Origin: Piliocolobus tephrosceles
Lineage: Eukaryota > Chordata > Mammalia > Primates > Cercopithecidae
NCBI RefSeq assembly: GCF_002776525.5
Contig: NC_045441.1
Span: 69,817,467-69,881,466 of the forward strand
Direction: 5' to 3'
DNA: 64,000 nt
The notes beneath the pieces are model-generated. The model did not search any database and was not told the origin of the DNA. It saw nothing but the letters and a program-made list of their open reading frames with translations. The position numbers were made by a program, and so were the translations under genes. This document shows, one piece after another, positions 1-11,925 of the stretch. Each line of letters starts with the position of its first letter. Positions within the stretch are counted from its first letter, which is position 1.

Positions 1-119
1 TCTGTATGTATGTTTTGAAATTCAGTGTACAATAAATCCACTGTAAACTATAAAATAAATACTGAGGTACTTGAACAGAGATGCTCATACAAGCAGATAT
101 TGGTAAAATATGAATAGAA

Positions 120-395
120 TGAATGAAAATATTAAGAAGTTTGATATGGAAAAATATAAGACAATGGATATATTTTTCTTGGGGACTTGGTAGGTCTTCT
201 TAAAAGGCATAGAGGAAAATATTAACAATTTTGGCAATATTAAAATTTAAAACTTTGTTGCAAAAGGCATAAGAAGTTAAAATATAAGAGATTGAGTGAA
301 GTTATTTCTATTGTGCCTCCAAGACAAAGGATTAGAATCCAGAATGTATATAAAGAATACAAATTACCCAACAAAAACAAAGTGGCAAATAATAT
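120..395 (+). repeat. Old L1M ORF2 fragment
   Basis: Decayed sense-strand LINE-1 sequence. The best match is around 315-380, where 'aaaggattagaatccagaat' followed by a 'tataaagaa' stretch and 'acccaacaaaaacaaa' tracks the late ORF2 text of mammalian-wide L1 elements. No frame remains open. The start is only approximate because similarity fades upstream. Confidence 0.5.
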
Positions 396-3300
396 ACCCG
401 GCAAATCTCAGATTAGGGCAAAGTATATAAATATGATCCCAACGCTTCTGTGAACCAAGGGGAAGGCTAAGGTAAAAGAGTACTGTTGAAGGCAGAGGTG
501 GGAATGGAGGGATGAAAGAAGATAATTTCATTTTCTTTGCATCTTCTCAGCTGTTGGCTACAATTTTTTTAAACTTTTACTGGTCTATCATTTGTTTCAA
601 CTTTTGTACATGAATTAACGATGTTTTTAAAAAGTCCGGATTTCCCTAGTTTATTGTATCAAGAAAGCCTTGAACTCTATTCACAATAACTCAGACACCA
701 ATGCCAGGTAGAAGACGAGGTGGTTGAAGGAAAAGAACAGACACTCTATTGTATGCAAAGATGTAGCAAACATTTTTTAAAAGAACAATGGTCAAGTTTG
801 GCCTTTAGGTGTAGATTTGATTCCGCATCAAGATGATGAATGAAATTCTGTGTATGGATGCCACTCAAATTTTCAGATTTTGTTCTGAGATTCTGACAAA
901 GTGGACCACTTTAAACCAGGTTTATGATCTTCTCTAGGAAAATCATAAGCAACTCAGCCCAGGTTTTACGGGTTGGCACTACCTATTTCCACAAGAGAGC
1001 AGCATGTCCTCAGTTTTGAAAAGACATTGGCGTGTTTTGCTTCCGTTCTCCACTCTAGATTTCTTTTTTTCCTTTCATACCAATGGCTGCTAAACACAAA
1101 CATGTTTGGCTTCATCTGAGAACACTGATGTGAACATAATACATTCCTCCTCTATGCAGGCACAGGTGAGACTCTACTGGACACATGCTCATCATTTGCA
1201 AGAACACAGACCTGACCCAGCATAAAGAATGTGTTAAATGACAGTGGGGACAGTGGAGAGCTGTTTGAGATTATATAATCTCATTCTACACAAGCTGGTA
1301 GAATTTTTCTCTTTATTAAGCATTGTTTACCTTCAGAAAATTTATCTTCCTCTCTTAGGTGAGTATGTATTCACCAAAAACTTACAGCAACATGTACTGC
1401 TTAAGTAAACATACAATAGATGGAGGTACTGTTTTCAACTTAAAAATATATATTTATACAATTTAGCACCTTGCTTCCAAGGCAAATATTAAATTATAAT
1501 GTTTTCATGTTGACTGAGTCCCAAAAAGGTGCCAGGTTCTATAGTTCATATGGAAATAAAGTTAAGAGGGTATTAATAATATAAGAATTCAGTTTTGTCT
1601 TTAATTTCAATACACAAAAAGAAAACTGAATTTTGCAAAAAGAAAACTGAATATATAGTAAATATATTTTCCAAATTGGTAAAAATTATTTTAATCCCAA
1701 ATCTTACTGACTGCATAGACTACTTAAGCATTTTGTAATTTAAGTAATGCTTAATTACATTTGATTTAATGAAACATCAAAGAACCTAAAAGTAAAATCC
1801 TCTGTTTTTTACCCTTATTATCTATAAAACAGATTTGTTTTGTTGGGTTTTGTTTTTGTTTTAAATTCCCTAAAGCTTAGGTTGTTGTCCAGGGTGAATT
1901 ATTTACTAATACCTATTACCCTCAAAAAAGGAGATTTCCCATCAAACTATTGGCATCCACTAAGTAATAATAACCTAAGAATTCAGCTGTGCAAAAAAAG
2001 CTATCTAAAGGGGCCAGGAATGAATTACTTGTTTCACAGATAATTCTGTCTCTGCACAAAAGAAACAAGGGAGGGCTGCATTGTTCTTTTGATAACAAAT
2101 AATAGAGACCTTCTCTTATTTTCTCCTTTGCCTGCTCCAGGAATGAAGATGGAAATTTAACGCAAAGCATCCTGGTCCTTGCTCATTATGATTCTGTAAA
2201 GTCCTGCCATTTAGGAAATGTGTCTCAATTTCTGTGGAGATGAAGCAGGAAGGTCAGATTGAGCTTTAATCAAGGTATCTCCCTGCTGGGGTAGGAAGGC
2301 TTCCCTCCCCTCATATATGTGGCTTTAATTTGACTGCTTTTTTTTTTTTTTTTTTAAGTGCCTGAAGCCATGTTAGGGTCTGGCCGTGGCTGCTATTCAC
2401 TTAATCCCTGAAGCCCAGTGAGTATACTGATACTGTCATTGACAATTTACTCTTGAGGCATTTTTCTGCTAAACTGGGAGGAATTTTGTTACTGTGCACT
2501 ATCAAAAATACATGAAGGACTTGCCCCTTATTAAGAGATGCCATGTCAGTTGAGCTAACATTTATAATGAAACCCCAGCAATGAGCAGTCTCCATCCCTC
2601 ACAGGAAACAAGGAAAAAAGTAGAACTCTTAAATTGCTCTATGCTGCAGGGAGGATTAGCTTCCTCCTGGGGAAAATGTAGCGTGCTATCATGCCATTTT
2701 GTTCAAAGGATTTCCCCTCTTCTCACTGCCTTGGACTCTTTGTCATAGTCTCTCCCCTCACCCTGCCCCACCAGCATCCCCAATGCACGGGCATGGCCCC
2801 CAAACCCTTTGGCAATCTTCTCCATCCCTTTTATTTCATAAGGGAGAATTTATTTTCTTTTTCCAGTATTCTAGATGCTATAATTCATTCTGCATTAGGT
2901 GGGGATTACTGATTGACTCCCGAGAAGTCTGGAAAGTTAGACATTGATAAATCAGGTAGTTTTGGGGTTCAGAAGGGTGTCATACATGCTACCAGACTTG
3001 ATACTAGGTATGCCAGCTAAATTTTTCCCTTCGATTTGGAAGTCTCTCAAATTCCACTAAAGTGGTAGACTATATGCATTAAAAACAAAACTTGATTGCT
3101 ATTCATCAAGTTTGAAACCATATATGTTCCACCCTTGGGCATTAGACATATGAAATGGTTATGAGTGGGGCAGCCAACCCTACACAAAACCATAGGAATT
3201 GGAATCCTGTCATTGCCCCCTCCACCACCATTACCCTTGTCAGCCCCCTCTCCCGAGGCACCTTTTCTTCCCCATTCTTCCTCTGGCTGGCTATCTGTTG

Positions 3301-4111
3301 ACAGTTAAGGGATAATTAACATCATTTTAAATTAGAAACATTTTCCGACAGCTTTGCAACTGAAAAGTGAGAATCAAGAAAGTTCTTCCGTGTGGCCTTT
3401 GGAAGGCTGCTTACCCGGCTTCTAAATAAAATCTCCAAAGCGACTCCAAGGATGTTGTTTGTAATTAGGGACTTTCAAGGAGGCCAGGAGCTTCTCCATG
3501 TTGTCTCTTTATTTACTTTAACAGACTTTTCCTAATGAAAAACCCGTCCTTTTGCTAAAAATACCTTGAACTAAGATATTAAGAGATTAAGTAATAGTGC
3601 TTCAAGAAACAGAAAAAACTATTCTGTTAATGCCACAAATACTCCCCTCCCAACTTTTTGGTTTTCAAAATCACCTGCTCTTACTAGATAACACCTAGAC
3701 TTTTCTAAACCATTTACAAGAGCCAAACTATTACATTAGCAAAGTATCTTGGAAGCTCTGTCTCACCTCCCAGTTATCAGCCCCAAGACTGCCCAATATC
3801 CAATGTCAAGGGATGCAAAGTTTGATTCTTATCTACAAGTCTTGGCCTTCCTAACCTGATAACAGCCATGTTCTCTCTCAATATCTATATTCTTACATTT
3901 GCTAAGGCTCTTAATTGAGAGCAACAAAATCAGGCTCAAGAGAAGGAAATAAAATTTTTGATAAGATATGAAAGTGTCTACAGAAACTAAGGAAGAGTTG
4001 CCCAGCAGACCAAGGTAAGGGCAGAAACTCAGATGGCAGATGGTCCTCAAGAATGGAATTAGGATCATGGTAGGTCTCCCATCCCATCTCTGCTGTGTGT
4101 TCTGCAATCAT
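396..4111. other. Unique non-coding stretch
   Basis: No repeat family, exon or RNA gene was recognised in this 3.7 kb, apart from an 18-base T run near 2339-2356. Short open frames of 60-97 codons occur on both strands but have no recognisable protein similarity and no start context that would mark them as real. Part of 480-640 has the texture of an old interspersed repeat but could not be assigned. Confidence 0.5.
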
Positions 4112-4150
4112 ATTCATTCATTCATTCTCTCTCTCTCTCTCTCTCTCTCC
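4112..4150. repeat. (ATTC)n / (TC)n microsatellite
   Basis: Three to four ATTC units (4112-4126) run into an uninterrupted TC dinucleotide tract of about 12 units ending at 4150, followed by a C-rich tail. This is a simple sequence repeat, probably length-polymorphic. Confidence 0.95.
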
Positions 4151-4439
4151 CCTCACCCCCTCCCCCATCCCTGCTTCTCTCTCAACTGGCATTGTTTTCT
4201 CTATTCCTTATGGCAGAAAAATACAATGAGTAAGTAGTCTAAATTTTATACAGTATAGGTCTGTAATCTTGACAAACAGAATCATCCTCAGAATAAGTTT
4301 TAAAATGCAGACAAATACTTTGGCCTATACAAATATCTTAATTTTAGGATATAAATTGTGTTCAGAAGATGTACTCACATGTCAGTGCACACTGGAAGAT
4401 GGTGGCCAACAAAAGGTCAAAAAACGGAATGAGTACTTG

Positions 4440-4590
4440 TGATCAGCTGAATAATAATCACCAAAAAGTATTCAGGCCCTAATCTTTGGAACTTATGGAT
4501 GTTACCTTAGTAACCAAGTATCGGGGGGAAAACCTAAATAGAGGAAAGAAAGATAAATATAAAGGCTAGAAAGGGCACTAAACTGGAAAT
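4440..4590 (+). repeat. MaLR (MLT1-like) LTR fragment
   Basis: The order of motifs 'ctgaataataatcacc', 'ccctaatctttggaac' and 'gatgttaccttagtaa' follows the 5' portion of ancient MLT1-type MaLR LTRs in sense orientation. Similarity is lost after about 4590, so only the first part is present. The subfamily is not assigned. Confidence 0.5.
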
Positions 4591-5429
4591 TAAGGTTCTG
4601 TTCCCAGATCCCTTACTCAGATTATAGTGTAGAATAGGCCCTTTACCTTCTTAGCCTTTGTGTAGGCACCTTGACAGGAGGGTTTAAGTGACATAATCAC
4701 AAAGGTTCCTGCAGCTTTAAGATTGTATGATGCTAAACCTCTAAGTTTTGGCCTAGATTTTGCAGTGTTAGCTCCTGGGGGCTCTTGAAGTTTACATTTC
4801 TGATTTTGACATGGTAGATATATTGACACAAAATCCAATACAACTAGAATGGAAAATCCCAGATGGGCATGTACAAAATCTCTGAGATTATTTAATAAGA
4901 AGGAGAACAAGGGAAACTAAAGGCAAGACCCTTGAGTCAGCTCTGGAAAAAATTTTCACAGTGGACTAACAACTGCTTGTAAAAGCATATGTGAATATTC
5001 CTCAAGGAAATCTGGAGACAGTTCTGCAGAGTTGAAAGTAAAACACAAATTTATCAGCACCACTGGAGAGAAAAACACATTCCCCGGTGATGACAGAATT
5101 TGTTGGTACAGAACAAATAGCACTTTAAAATAATAAGGTAATGTTTATGTTTGGGGAAATAATTTAAAGATAAACAAATGTGCCTACAATTGGTACATCA
5201 AAATTTATTTTGCCCTAAATTCCTCATCTGTGTGCCTTTTGTTGGTTAAAATCATAGCAATTCTAACAAAAGTTACTAGATATGTGAATCCTTATAAGTA
5301 TGGCCATAAATTGTGTTTCAAAAATCTTCAAATCATTTGCATAGTTCTGTCATCATATGGAAATGCAAAGATGTTTGTTCTGTCTTGAAACCTTAATAAA
5401 AAGACGACAAGCTATGTATGTGTCTGTTC
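4591..5429. other. Unique non-coding stretch
   Basis: No recognisable repeat, exon or RNA gene. The longest open frames are below 100 codons and look like chance. Confidence 0.45.
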
Positions 5430-5840
5430 AGTATTGCATTCAGCTGAGTATAACAAAACGCAAGCTGTAATGGTTTAACAAAAGTGGGAAATCTCTTCGT
5501 TGATTAGAGTAAGTCCAGATGTAGGCAATTCTGGGTTAGTCCAAGGATTTCACAATGACATAAGTCTCAACTCCTATTCTTCTGCTCTGCCATCCTCGCA
5601 AATGGCTTTACTTTACATTACTGACCCATAGCACAAGATAGCTGCTCCAGCTTCAACTCACTCTGCATTCCAAGCAGGAAAAAGAGATGCAAAGGGCAAA
5701 TGGTTTATTAATCCCTTTCAAAAGCTTTCCTCAAAGCAACATCTACGCACATTACACTGCTAGAACTATGTCCCTCTTTACACATCCCCAGTTGCAAAAG
5801 AGACTGGCCAAAGCAATTAAAAAAAAAAAAAAAAAAAAAG
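5430..5840 (-). repeat. Ancient LTR-like repeat, family unassigned, copy 1
   Basis: Read on the minus strand, this block aligns in order with two other places in this window (9940-10290 and 32345-32740, both plus strand). Shared landmarks are 'ggaatgcaga' near a 'gctggagcagc(t/c)atctt' motif, then 'cctacatctggactt', then a 'gttttgttata' end region. Three internally similar copies make an old dispersed repeat near certain. The LTR identity is inferred from the poly(A)-signal-like end in copy 2. A 20-base A run (about 5820-5839) lies at its edge. Confidence 0.5.
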
Positions 5841-6034
5841 GCTGAGTACTTGCTTTCTTAAAAAGCATCAGAATCTGTTTTAGAAACAAAGCGCAGGATA
5901 ATGAATATTAGGTAGACAACTAAAATGTCTGTCAAATTCTTCAAAAATTGTCAACCATTTTATTTGCCTCAGTGAAGTGATCATTAGGGCTTCCCTTATA
6001 ATCTCTTTTTAAAGAAGACTTTTAAAGAAAACTT

Positions 6035-7942
6035 TAGATTTTAAGATTATTTTTTAACTTTTAAGTTCAGGGGTACATGTGTAGGATGCACAGGTTACAT
6101 ATGTGAATGTGTGTCATGGGGGTTTGTCGTACAGATTATTTCATCATCAAGGTATTAAACCTAGTATCCATTAGTCGTTTTTCCTGATCCTTTCCCTCCT
6201 CCCATTTTCCACTCTCTGGTAGGCCCCAGTGTGTGTTGTTCCCCTCTATGTGTTCTCATCATTTAGTTCCCACCTATAAGTGAGAACATGTGATATTTGG
6301 TTTTATGTTTTTGCATTAGTTTGCTAAGGATAATGGCCTCCAGTTCCATCTGTGTCCCTGCAAAGGACATAATCTCGTCTTTTTTATGGCTACATAGTAT
6401 TCCATGGTGTATATGTACCACATTTTCTTTATCCAGTCCGTCATTGATGGGCATTTGGATTGATTCCATGTCTTTGCTATTGTGAATAGTGCTGCAATGA
6501 ACATATACGTGCATGTTTCTTTATAACAGAATGATTTATAATCCTTTAGGTGTATATATATATATATATCCAGTAATAGGATTGTTTGGTTGAATGTTAT
6601 TTCTGTCTTGAGGAATCATCACACTGTTTTCCACAATGGTTGAACTAATTTACAGTCCCACCAACAGTGTATAAGCATTCCTTTTTCTCCACAACCTCGC
6701 CAGCATGTTATTTTTTGACTTTTTAATAATAGCCATTCTCACCAGTGTGAGATGGTATTTCACTGTAGTTTTGATTTGCATTTCTCTAATTATCAATGAT
6801 GTCGAGCTTTTTTTCATATGCTTGTTGGCCTCATGCATGTCTCCCTTTCACAATTGCCAAAAAAAAAAAAAAAAAAAAACTAGGAATACAGCTAACACGG
6901 TAAATGAAAGATCTCTACATGAAGAGCTACAAAACACTGCTCAAAAAAATCAGAATTGACACAAATAAATGGAAAAACTTTCTTTGCTCATGGATAGGAA
7001 GAATCTGTATCTTTAAAATGGCCATACTCTCCAAAGCAATTGATAGATTCAATGCTATTCCCATTAACCTGCCATTGACATTCTTCACAGAATTAGAAAA
7101 AAAAAAAAAAAAAAAAAAACCTATTTTAAAATTCATATAGAATCAAAAAAGGAGCCCAAATTGTGAAAGCAATCCTAAGCAAAAAGAACAAAGCTGGAGA
7201 CATCATACTACCTGACATCAAACTATACAGGGCTGCAGTAACCCAAACAGCATGGACCTGGTACAAGAACAGGCACACAGAGCAATGGAACAGAATAGAG
7301 AACCCAGAAATGTGACTATACAACTACAAGTATCTGATCTTCAACAAACCTGACAAAAACAAGCAATGGGGAAAGGATGTCCTATTTAATAAATGGTGCT
7401 GGGACAACTAGCCATAAGCAGGATATTGAAACTGGACCGCTTCCTTATACCATATACAAAAACTAACTCAAACTGGATTAAATACTTAAATGTAAAACCT
7501 AAAACTATAAAAAACCTGGAAGACAACATATGCAATAGCACTCAGGTCATAGGCGTGGGCACAGATTTCATGAGGAAGATGCCAAAAGCAATTGCAATAA
7601 AAGGAAAAATTGACCAATGCAATCTAATTAAAGAGCTTGTACACAGCAAAAGAAACTATCGGCCAGGCGCGGTGGCTCAAGCCTGTAATCCCAGCACTTT
7701 GGGAGGCTGAGACGGGCGGATCACGAGGTCAGGAGATCAAGACCATCCTGGCTAATACAGTGAAACCCCCGTCTCTACTAAAAAATACAAAAAACTAGCC
7801 GGGCGACGAGGCGGGCGCCTGTATTCCCAGCTACTCGGGAGGCTGAGACAGGAGAATGGCCTGAACCCGGGAGGCGGAGCTTGCAGTGAGCTGAGATTGG
7901 GCCACTGCACTCCAGCCTGGGTGGCAGAGCAAGACTCCGTCT

Positions 7943-7993
<51 letters not shown>

Positions 7994-8145
7994 ATCAACA
8001 GAGTAAAGAGACAACCTACAGAATGGGAGAAAATTTTTGCAAACTGTGTATCTGACAAAAGTCTAATATCCAATATCTATCAGGAACTTAAGCAAATTTA
8101 CAAGAAACAAACAACCACATTAAAAAGCAGACAAAGAACATGAAT
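6035..8145 (-). mobile_element. 5'-inverted (twin-primed) LINE-1, L1PB / old L1PA type
   Basis: Segment 6035-6858 is the L1 3'UTR plus the C-terminal part of ORF2 read on the minus strand; frame fragments include a stretch reading FTIAKTWNQSK and WIKKMWYIYTMEYY, the conserved ORF2 tail. After a run of A at 6860-6879 the orientation flips: 6880-8145 is ORF2 on the plus strand, from 'aggaatacagctaacacgg' to 'aaaaagcagacaaagaacat'. The plus part stops in ORF2 just where the minus part begins, and the two 5'-most ends are joined, which is the geometry left by twin priming. The plus part is interrupted by an AluY (7661-7991) and an internal A run (7098-7119). No ORF survives intact. Confidence 0.9.
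7661..7991 (+). mobile_element. AluY, Old World monkey type, 48-A tail
   Basis: Full-length dimeric Alu starting GGCCAGGCGCGGTGGCTCAA, with the cercopithecoid changes CTCAAGCCTG, GAGACGGGCGG, AAAAAATAC, ACTAGCCGGGCGA and GAGCTGAGATTGGGCC. The tail runs from 7944 to 7991 as uninterrupted A. It is inserted in L1 ORF2, and the target text AGAAACTATC stands before it and AAACTATC after the tail, so a target-site duplication is present but merges with the A run. The long pure tail and low divergence suggest a recent insertion. Confidence 0.95.
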
Positions 8146-9939
8146 TCAGATTCTTTTGGTTGCAGCAACTGAACCAACTGACAAACTCCAGCAGAAAAGG
8201 GGGAGATTCTTGGACATACACTAAAGAATTTTATAAAATGAAGAAAAGTTTGAATAACTCCTCTCAGAAAGAAAACAATGTAGGGCTGCTCCAGAGACAT
8301 TGTGGATTTTTTTCTCTACCAATCTGTCAATAACAGGTACAGACTACATGGCACATTTTATAAAATAGCACTCTAAAATTGCAAGGTGATAACTTCCAGC
8401 TCATGTCACAGCTGGATTTTTATTAGGTCACTGAATCACCCTATAAGGCCAGCATTTTCTGAATGATGGGGTATGTGATTGTTTCCATTAATCCCTTGGG
8501 TATCATCCCATTGCCTTGCCACTATTGCTGTGAAGTCAATTTGGAGGTAATAAGTTTATTCCGACAGTGTATACGACCTTCAGTAAACTCACACATGGTG
8601 ATACAGAGGACTAAAGAGAAGATAAAGAAAATTCAAATCCAGACTATGCATAACGATTCTAATATGGAAAAAAATTCTGATGTCTTCACTGATGAGAATT
8701 ACCCAATTTGGTTAATTTTAATTTAATTGCCTCTTACCTAGAAAGCACCCTTGAGGTTTGGTGTTATATTGGTGTTCAGAATTGAGTTCTTCTTCTTGAA
8801 AAATCATGCACTTAGCAATGATAGTAGGCAAGTCAGGCCCAGTGAGGAGACATTCATGCAGCTGAGCCTACAATGAGGCTAACATCTACCTTTGTACCAT
8901 GCCTGCCTTGTTCATGAGCCCACTGAATAAATACCTTCCTGGTTAATCAAGGGAAATGACTGACAACTACGGGTCATTTTGTCTACCTGATTTACTAAGG
9001 GCCTCTTCTACAGTGAAAGTCTTCTGAAAAGCATACATAAGATACAACTCTTTTCATCCTCTAAATGCATTCTGAGAGATTCAGCCACACCAACCCATCT
9101 CTTAACCTTCTGTCACCAATATTCCAATTTTGATCTTCCCCAACTAGAACTAGACAAAAACTGTTACCTAGAAATAAGTATAGATCAAAATTTCCTTTTA
9201 GCAAAATAAGCAGTAAATTTTTATGTTTTGTGTTCTGGTCACAAAGAGACTTAACCTTCTCTGCTGTCTTTCAGGGCCACTCATAACTGGAACTGGAACA
9301 CTGCAGACCATTTCCAGTTCATGTCAGCATTTCACAGAGAACCAGGCATGAGTGATTTATCTTTAGTTAAGTGGCCATGGGAAACTACCCATGAGGCCAT
9401 CCTAGGTATGAATTGAGGAATTTATTGCAATGTAAACCATGGAAGTGAATGTGACCTGATTATGCAAATAATTTCTATATTCATGATCTAGTTTGATGAG
9501 AGAATGTTACTAGTTATATGCAGCTTTAAAAATAATATATCACATAGCATGAGTTGCTTATGAGTAGCTCAAAGCCTGTAGCTGTCCAAGACCAGATGTT
9601 CTATCTTCACCAGTGTCAGTTAGAAAGCTGAGACTCATTCTAAGGTGAAGGAGAGTTACATGGGAAAAGAGGATGGCTCTGCCCTCAAACTCTGACTTTC
9701 ACTCAACTGTCCCATGAGGGCTTGTCACAGACTACACAGTACTTCCTATTCACCATACAGCACCTTTGGAACTGCTGATCACAGGGCTGAGTAAAGAGTA
9801 ACGTAAATTTTCTTACAGAAGAGCTAAAGATGATTCTCTTGCTCTGGGAGATTTTTGGATACCCAGAGGTGATAGATTCGTAATTCTTTCCCTCCTCTCT
9901 CTTGGCATGGTTCACTGTGGATAGAGTCTATTTCCCTGT
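8146..9939. other. Unique non-coding stretch
   Basis: No gene recognised. The first 200 bases ('attcttttggttgcagcaac' onward) have the look of an old interspersed repeat that I could not assign. The rest appears unique. Confidence 0.45.
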
Positions 9940-10290
9940 CCCATAGACTTTGGGCTTCACCACCATATGACTTGCTTTGATCAATGAAGTGTTGGAGGGT
10001 ATATACCAGTATTCCAATTTCTGAAAGAGACTTTGAGAGTTGATGTGTGTTTCTAGCTGCCCTCTTGCATCCCTGCCTTCCACGGAGAGAAACTCATACC
10101 TCAAGTAGGTGGCACTCCTTCAACTTGGACTCTGGAAAGAGAAGACACCTGAAGCAGACCAGAACCCTACCTGCAGCCTGAATTAGAGCTCCAGTGGCAA
10201 TGTACAATGCAAGTGAATGAGAAATAAATGCTTGTTTTTGTAAGCTACTGAGATTCTTGAGGTTGTTACAGCAAAACCTAATGGAAGTAT
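9940..10290 (+). repeat. Ancient LTR-like repeat, family unassigned, copy 2
   Basis: Same family as 5430-5840 (minus) and 32345-32740 (plus). The 3' part is the best preserved: 'tgagaaataaatgcttg' contains an AATAAA signal, followed by 'gttacagcaaaacctaatgg', the usual end of this family. The AATAAA near the 3' edge is why an LTR origin is inferred. No ORF. Confidence 0.5.
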
Positions 10291-10825
10291 ATATGTCAAA
10301 GTAAACAGGTTAGAGACACTGCATAACATGCTTCTTCAAAATGTGTTATAAACTGTCTTTGCAATCTGAAGAGGACCACTTTGTCATGTGTTGTGCCTCC
10401 TATTTTATAAGGGACACCAGGTATAGAAACTCATCTTTTAATTTGGAAATAATATCTCAACATACTCTAAACCATTAAAATCTTGGAAATTTCATAGTAT
10501 CAAACCTCAATCATTTTAGAAGTTATGTGCTACCCCTCGAACCAAAATGTCTAGGGTAACTCCCATTTCCTGTTTTTCCAGGTCCATCATCTTGACATCA
10601 TCAATAGTATGATAAAATCCATATAATACAGACTCTTGGGGTTTCGCTCAAACTATGCACCAGACTCCAGACGCTTTAAGTGTTGTTTGTTAATGACTCA
10701 TAGCTATAGCCTTTTACTCAAGGCTACATGAGAAAGAGACTTTTTGAGCACGGATCCTAATGGCCAATTCGGGGACAAATAGGCTGCTAGTTTTCCATCC
10801 TAGAATATACAGGAGTGCCCCTCAC

Positions 10826-10828
<3 letters not shown>

Positions 10829-10865
<37 letters not shown>
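10829..10865. repeat. (CA)n microsatellite
   Basis: About 18 uninterrupted CA units flanked by unique sequence. A typical length-polymorphic dinucleotide repeat. Confidence 0.98.
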
Positions 10866-10867
<2 letters not shown>

Positions 10868-11140
10868 CAAAGGCCAATTTCAAATACCTAGTTTCCCACA
10901 TTTCCTGAGTGTCTACTGCCTGCAATCTCTTCCCAAGATAATGACTGTATTTGTTTAGGTTATTAGGCTTGTGACCAACAAAAATGAACTCTAGTTAGTC
11001 TAATTTAAAACATTATTATAAGATTATAGCAGTGGCTCACAAATTAAAATAAGAGTTGAACAGTGAATATTTGAAGTGTGAAGAAATCACAAAACCTCCA
11101 GGGACATTTGCAGCAGAGATTTGAGACTTTAACACTCTGG

Positions 11141-11505
11141 CAGTTTCTGGAGTTTGGCTGCACATTAGAATCACATGGGCATTATGAAAGTTTTGCTGTT
11201 AATGCACAGTTTTTACCCTAATCTAAAATAAAAATATTTTGGAATGGGACCTAGGCCTCAGTAGCTTTTAAAATCTCAGGGGTGATTCCAGTTAGTAACC
11301 ATAGTTGAAATTTAAGCTGCATTAGCATCACCTGGAGGGCTTGTTAAATCTCAGCGTTCCTGATTTACATAAAATCAGTTAGAAATAATTTGCATTCATA
11401 AAAAGTTCCAGGTGACACTGCACCTGGGTCTGGGTGGGGTCTGAGCTACTGCAATCCTAACAAGCTCTCATGTGTTCTGAGGCTGCTGATCCTGAAGTCA
11501 CACAT
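11141..11505 (+). mobile_element. MER5A-like hAT elements, two abutting partial copies
   Basis: The first copy begins 'cagtttctggagtttggctg' and carries 'cacattagaatcaca', the start text of non-autonomous hAT-Charlie elements of the MER5 group. A second run from about 11310 ('gcattagcatcacctggagg') repeats the same start text and continues to 'aacaagctctcatgtg' and 'gctgctgatcctga'. Neither copy has both terminal inverted repeats, so these are decayed or overlapping fragments. No transposase is encoded. Confidence 0.7.
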
Positions 11506-11517
11506 AGACTAGCAAAA

Positions 11518-11686
11518 TTCTATAGCAGTGGCCCTCAAACTTTAGCGTGTATGCATAGTAGTCATGGCAACCTTTGTGAGAACACAGATTACTGAACTCC
11601 ATCACCAGATTCTGATTCAAGCAGCTCCCAGATGATACTGATGCTGCCAGTCCATAAACCAGACCTTTTATAGCACTGCTCTAGAG
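11518..11686 (+). mobile_element. MER5A-like hAT element with target duplication
   Basis: The element spans 11526-11678, starting CAGTGGCCCTCAAACTTTAG and ending TAGCACTG, an inverted match to the start. It is flanked by 8-base sequences TTCTATAG (11518-11525) and CTCTAGAG (11679-11686), which agree at 6 of 8 positions and fit the hAT target preference nTCTAGAn. Non-autonomous; no coding capacity. Confidence 0.8.
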
Positions 11687-11925
11687 CCCTGGATCTAAAC
11701 CAGAAAAGACTTTTCCCCTGAGGGGACACTTGGAAAGATCCGGATATATTTTTGACTGTCACACTGGGGCAAATGAGAGAGGAGGGCAGATGAAGAGGGC
11801 ACCTAGTGCGTAGAGGCCAGAGATACAGCTAAACCTTCTGTAAGGCACAGGACAGCCTTCCACAACAAGGAATTATCCAGCCAAAAACGTCAATAGTGCC
11901 AAGGATGAGAAACCCTGCTCTAGAG
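11679..11925 (+). mobile_element. MER20-like hAT element with perfect 8-bp TSD
   Basis: The body 11687-11917 (231 bp) matches MER20-type non-autonomous hAT text: 'gaggggacacttgg', 'gcacaggacagcc', 'ccacaacaaggaattatcc', and the end 'gatgagaaaccctg', inverse of the start. It is bounded by identical 8-mers CTCTAGAG at 11679-11686 and 11918-11925. The left 8-mer is also the right target duplication of the preceding MER5A-like element, so the two insertions share one target. Confidence 0.85.
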
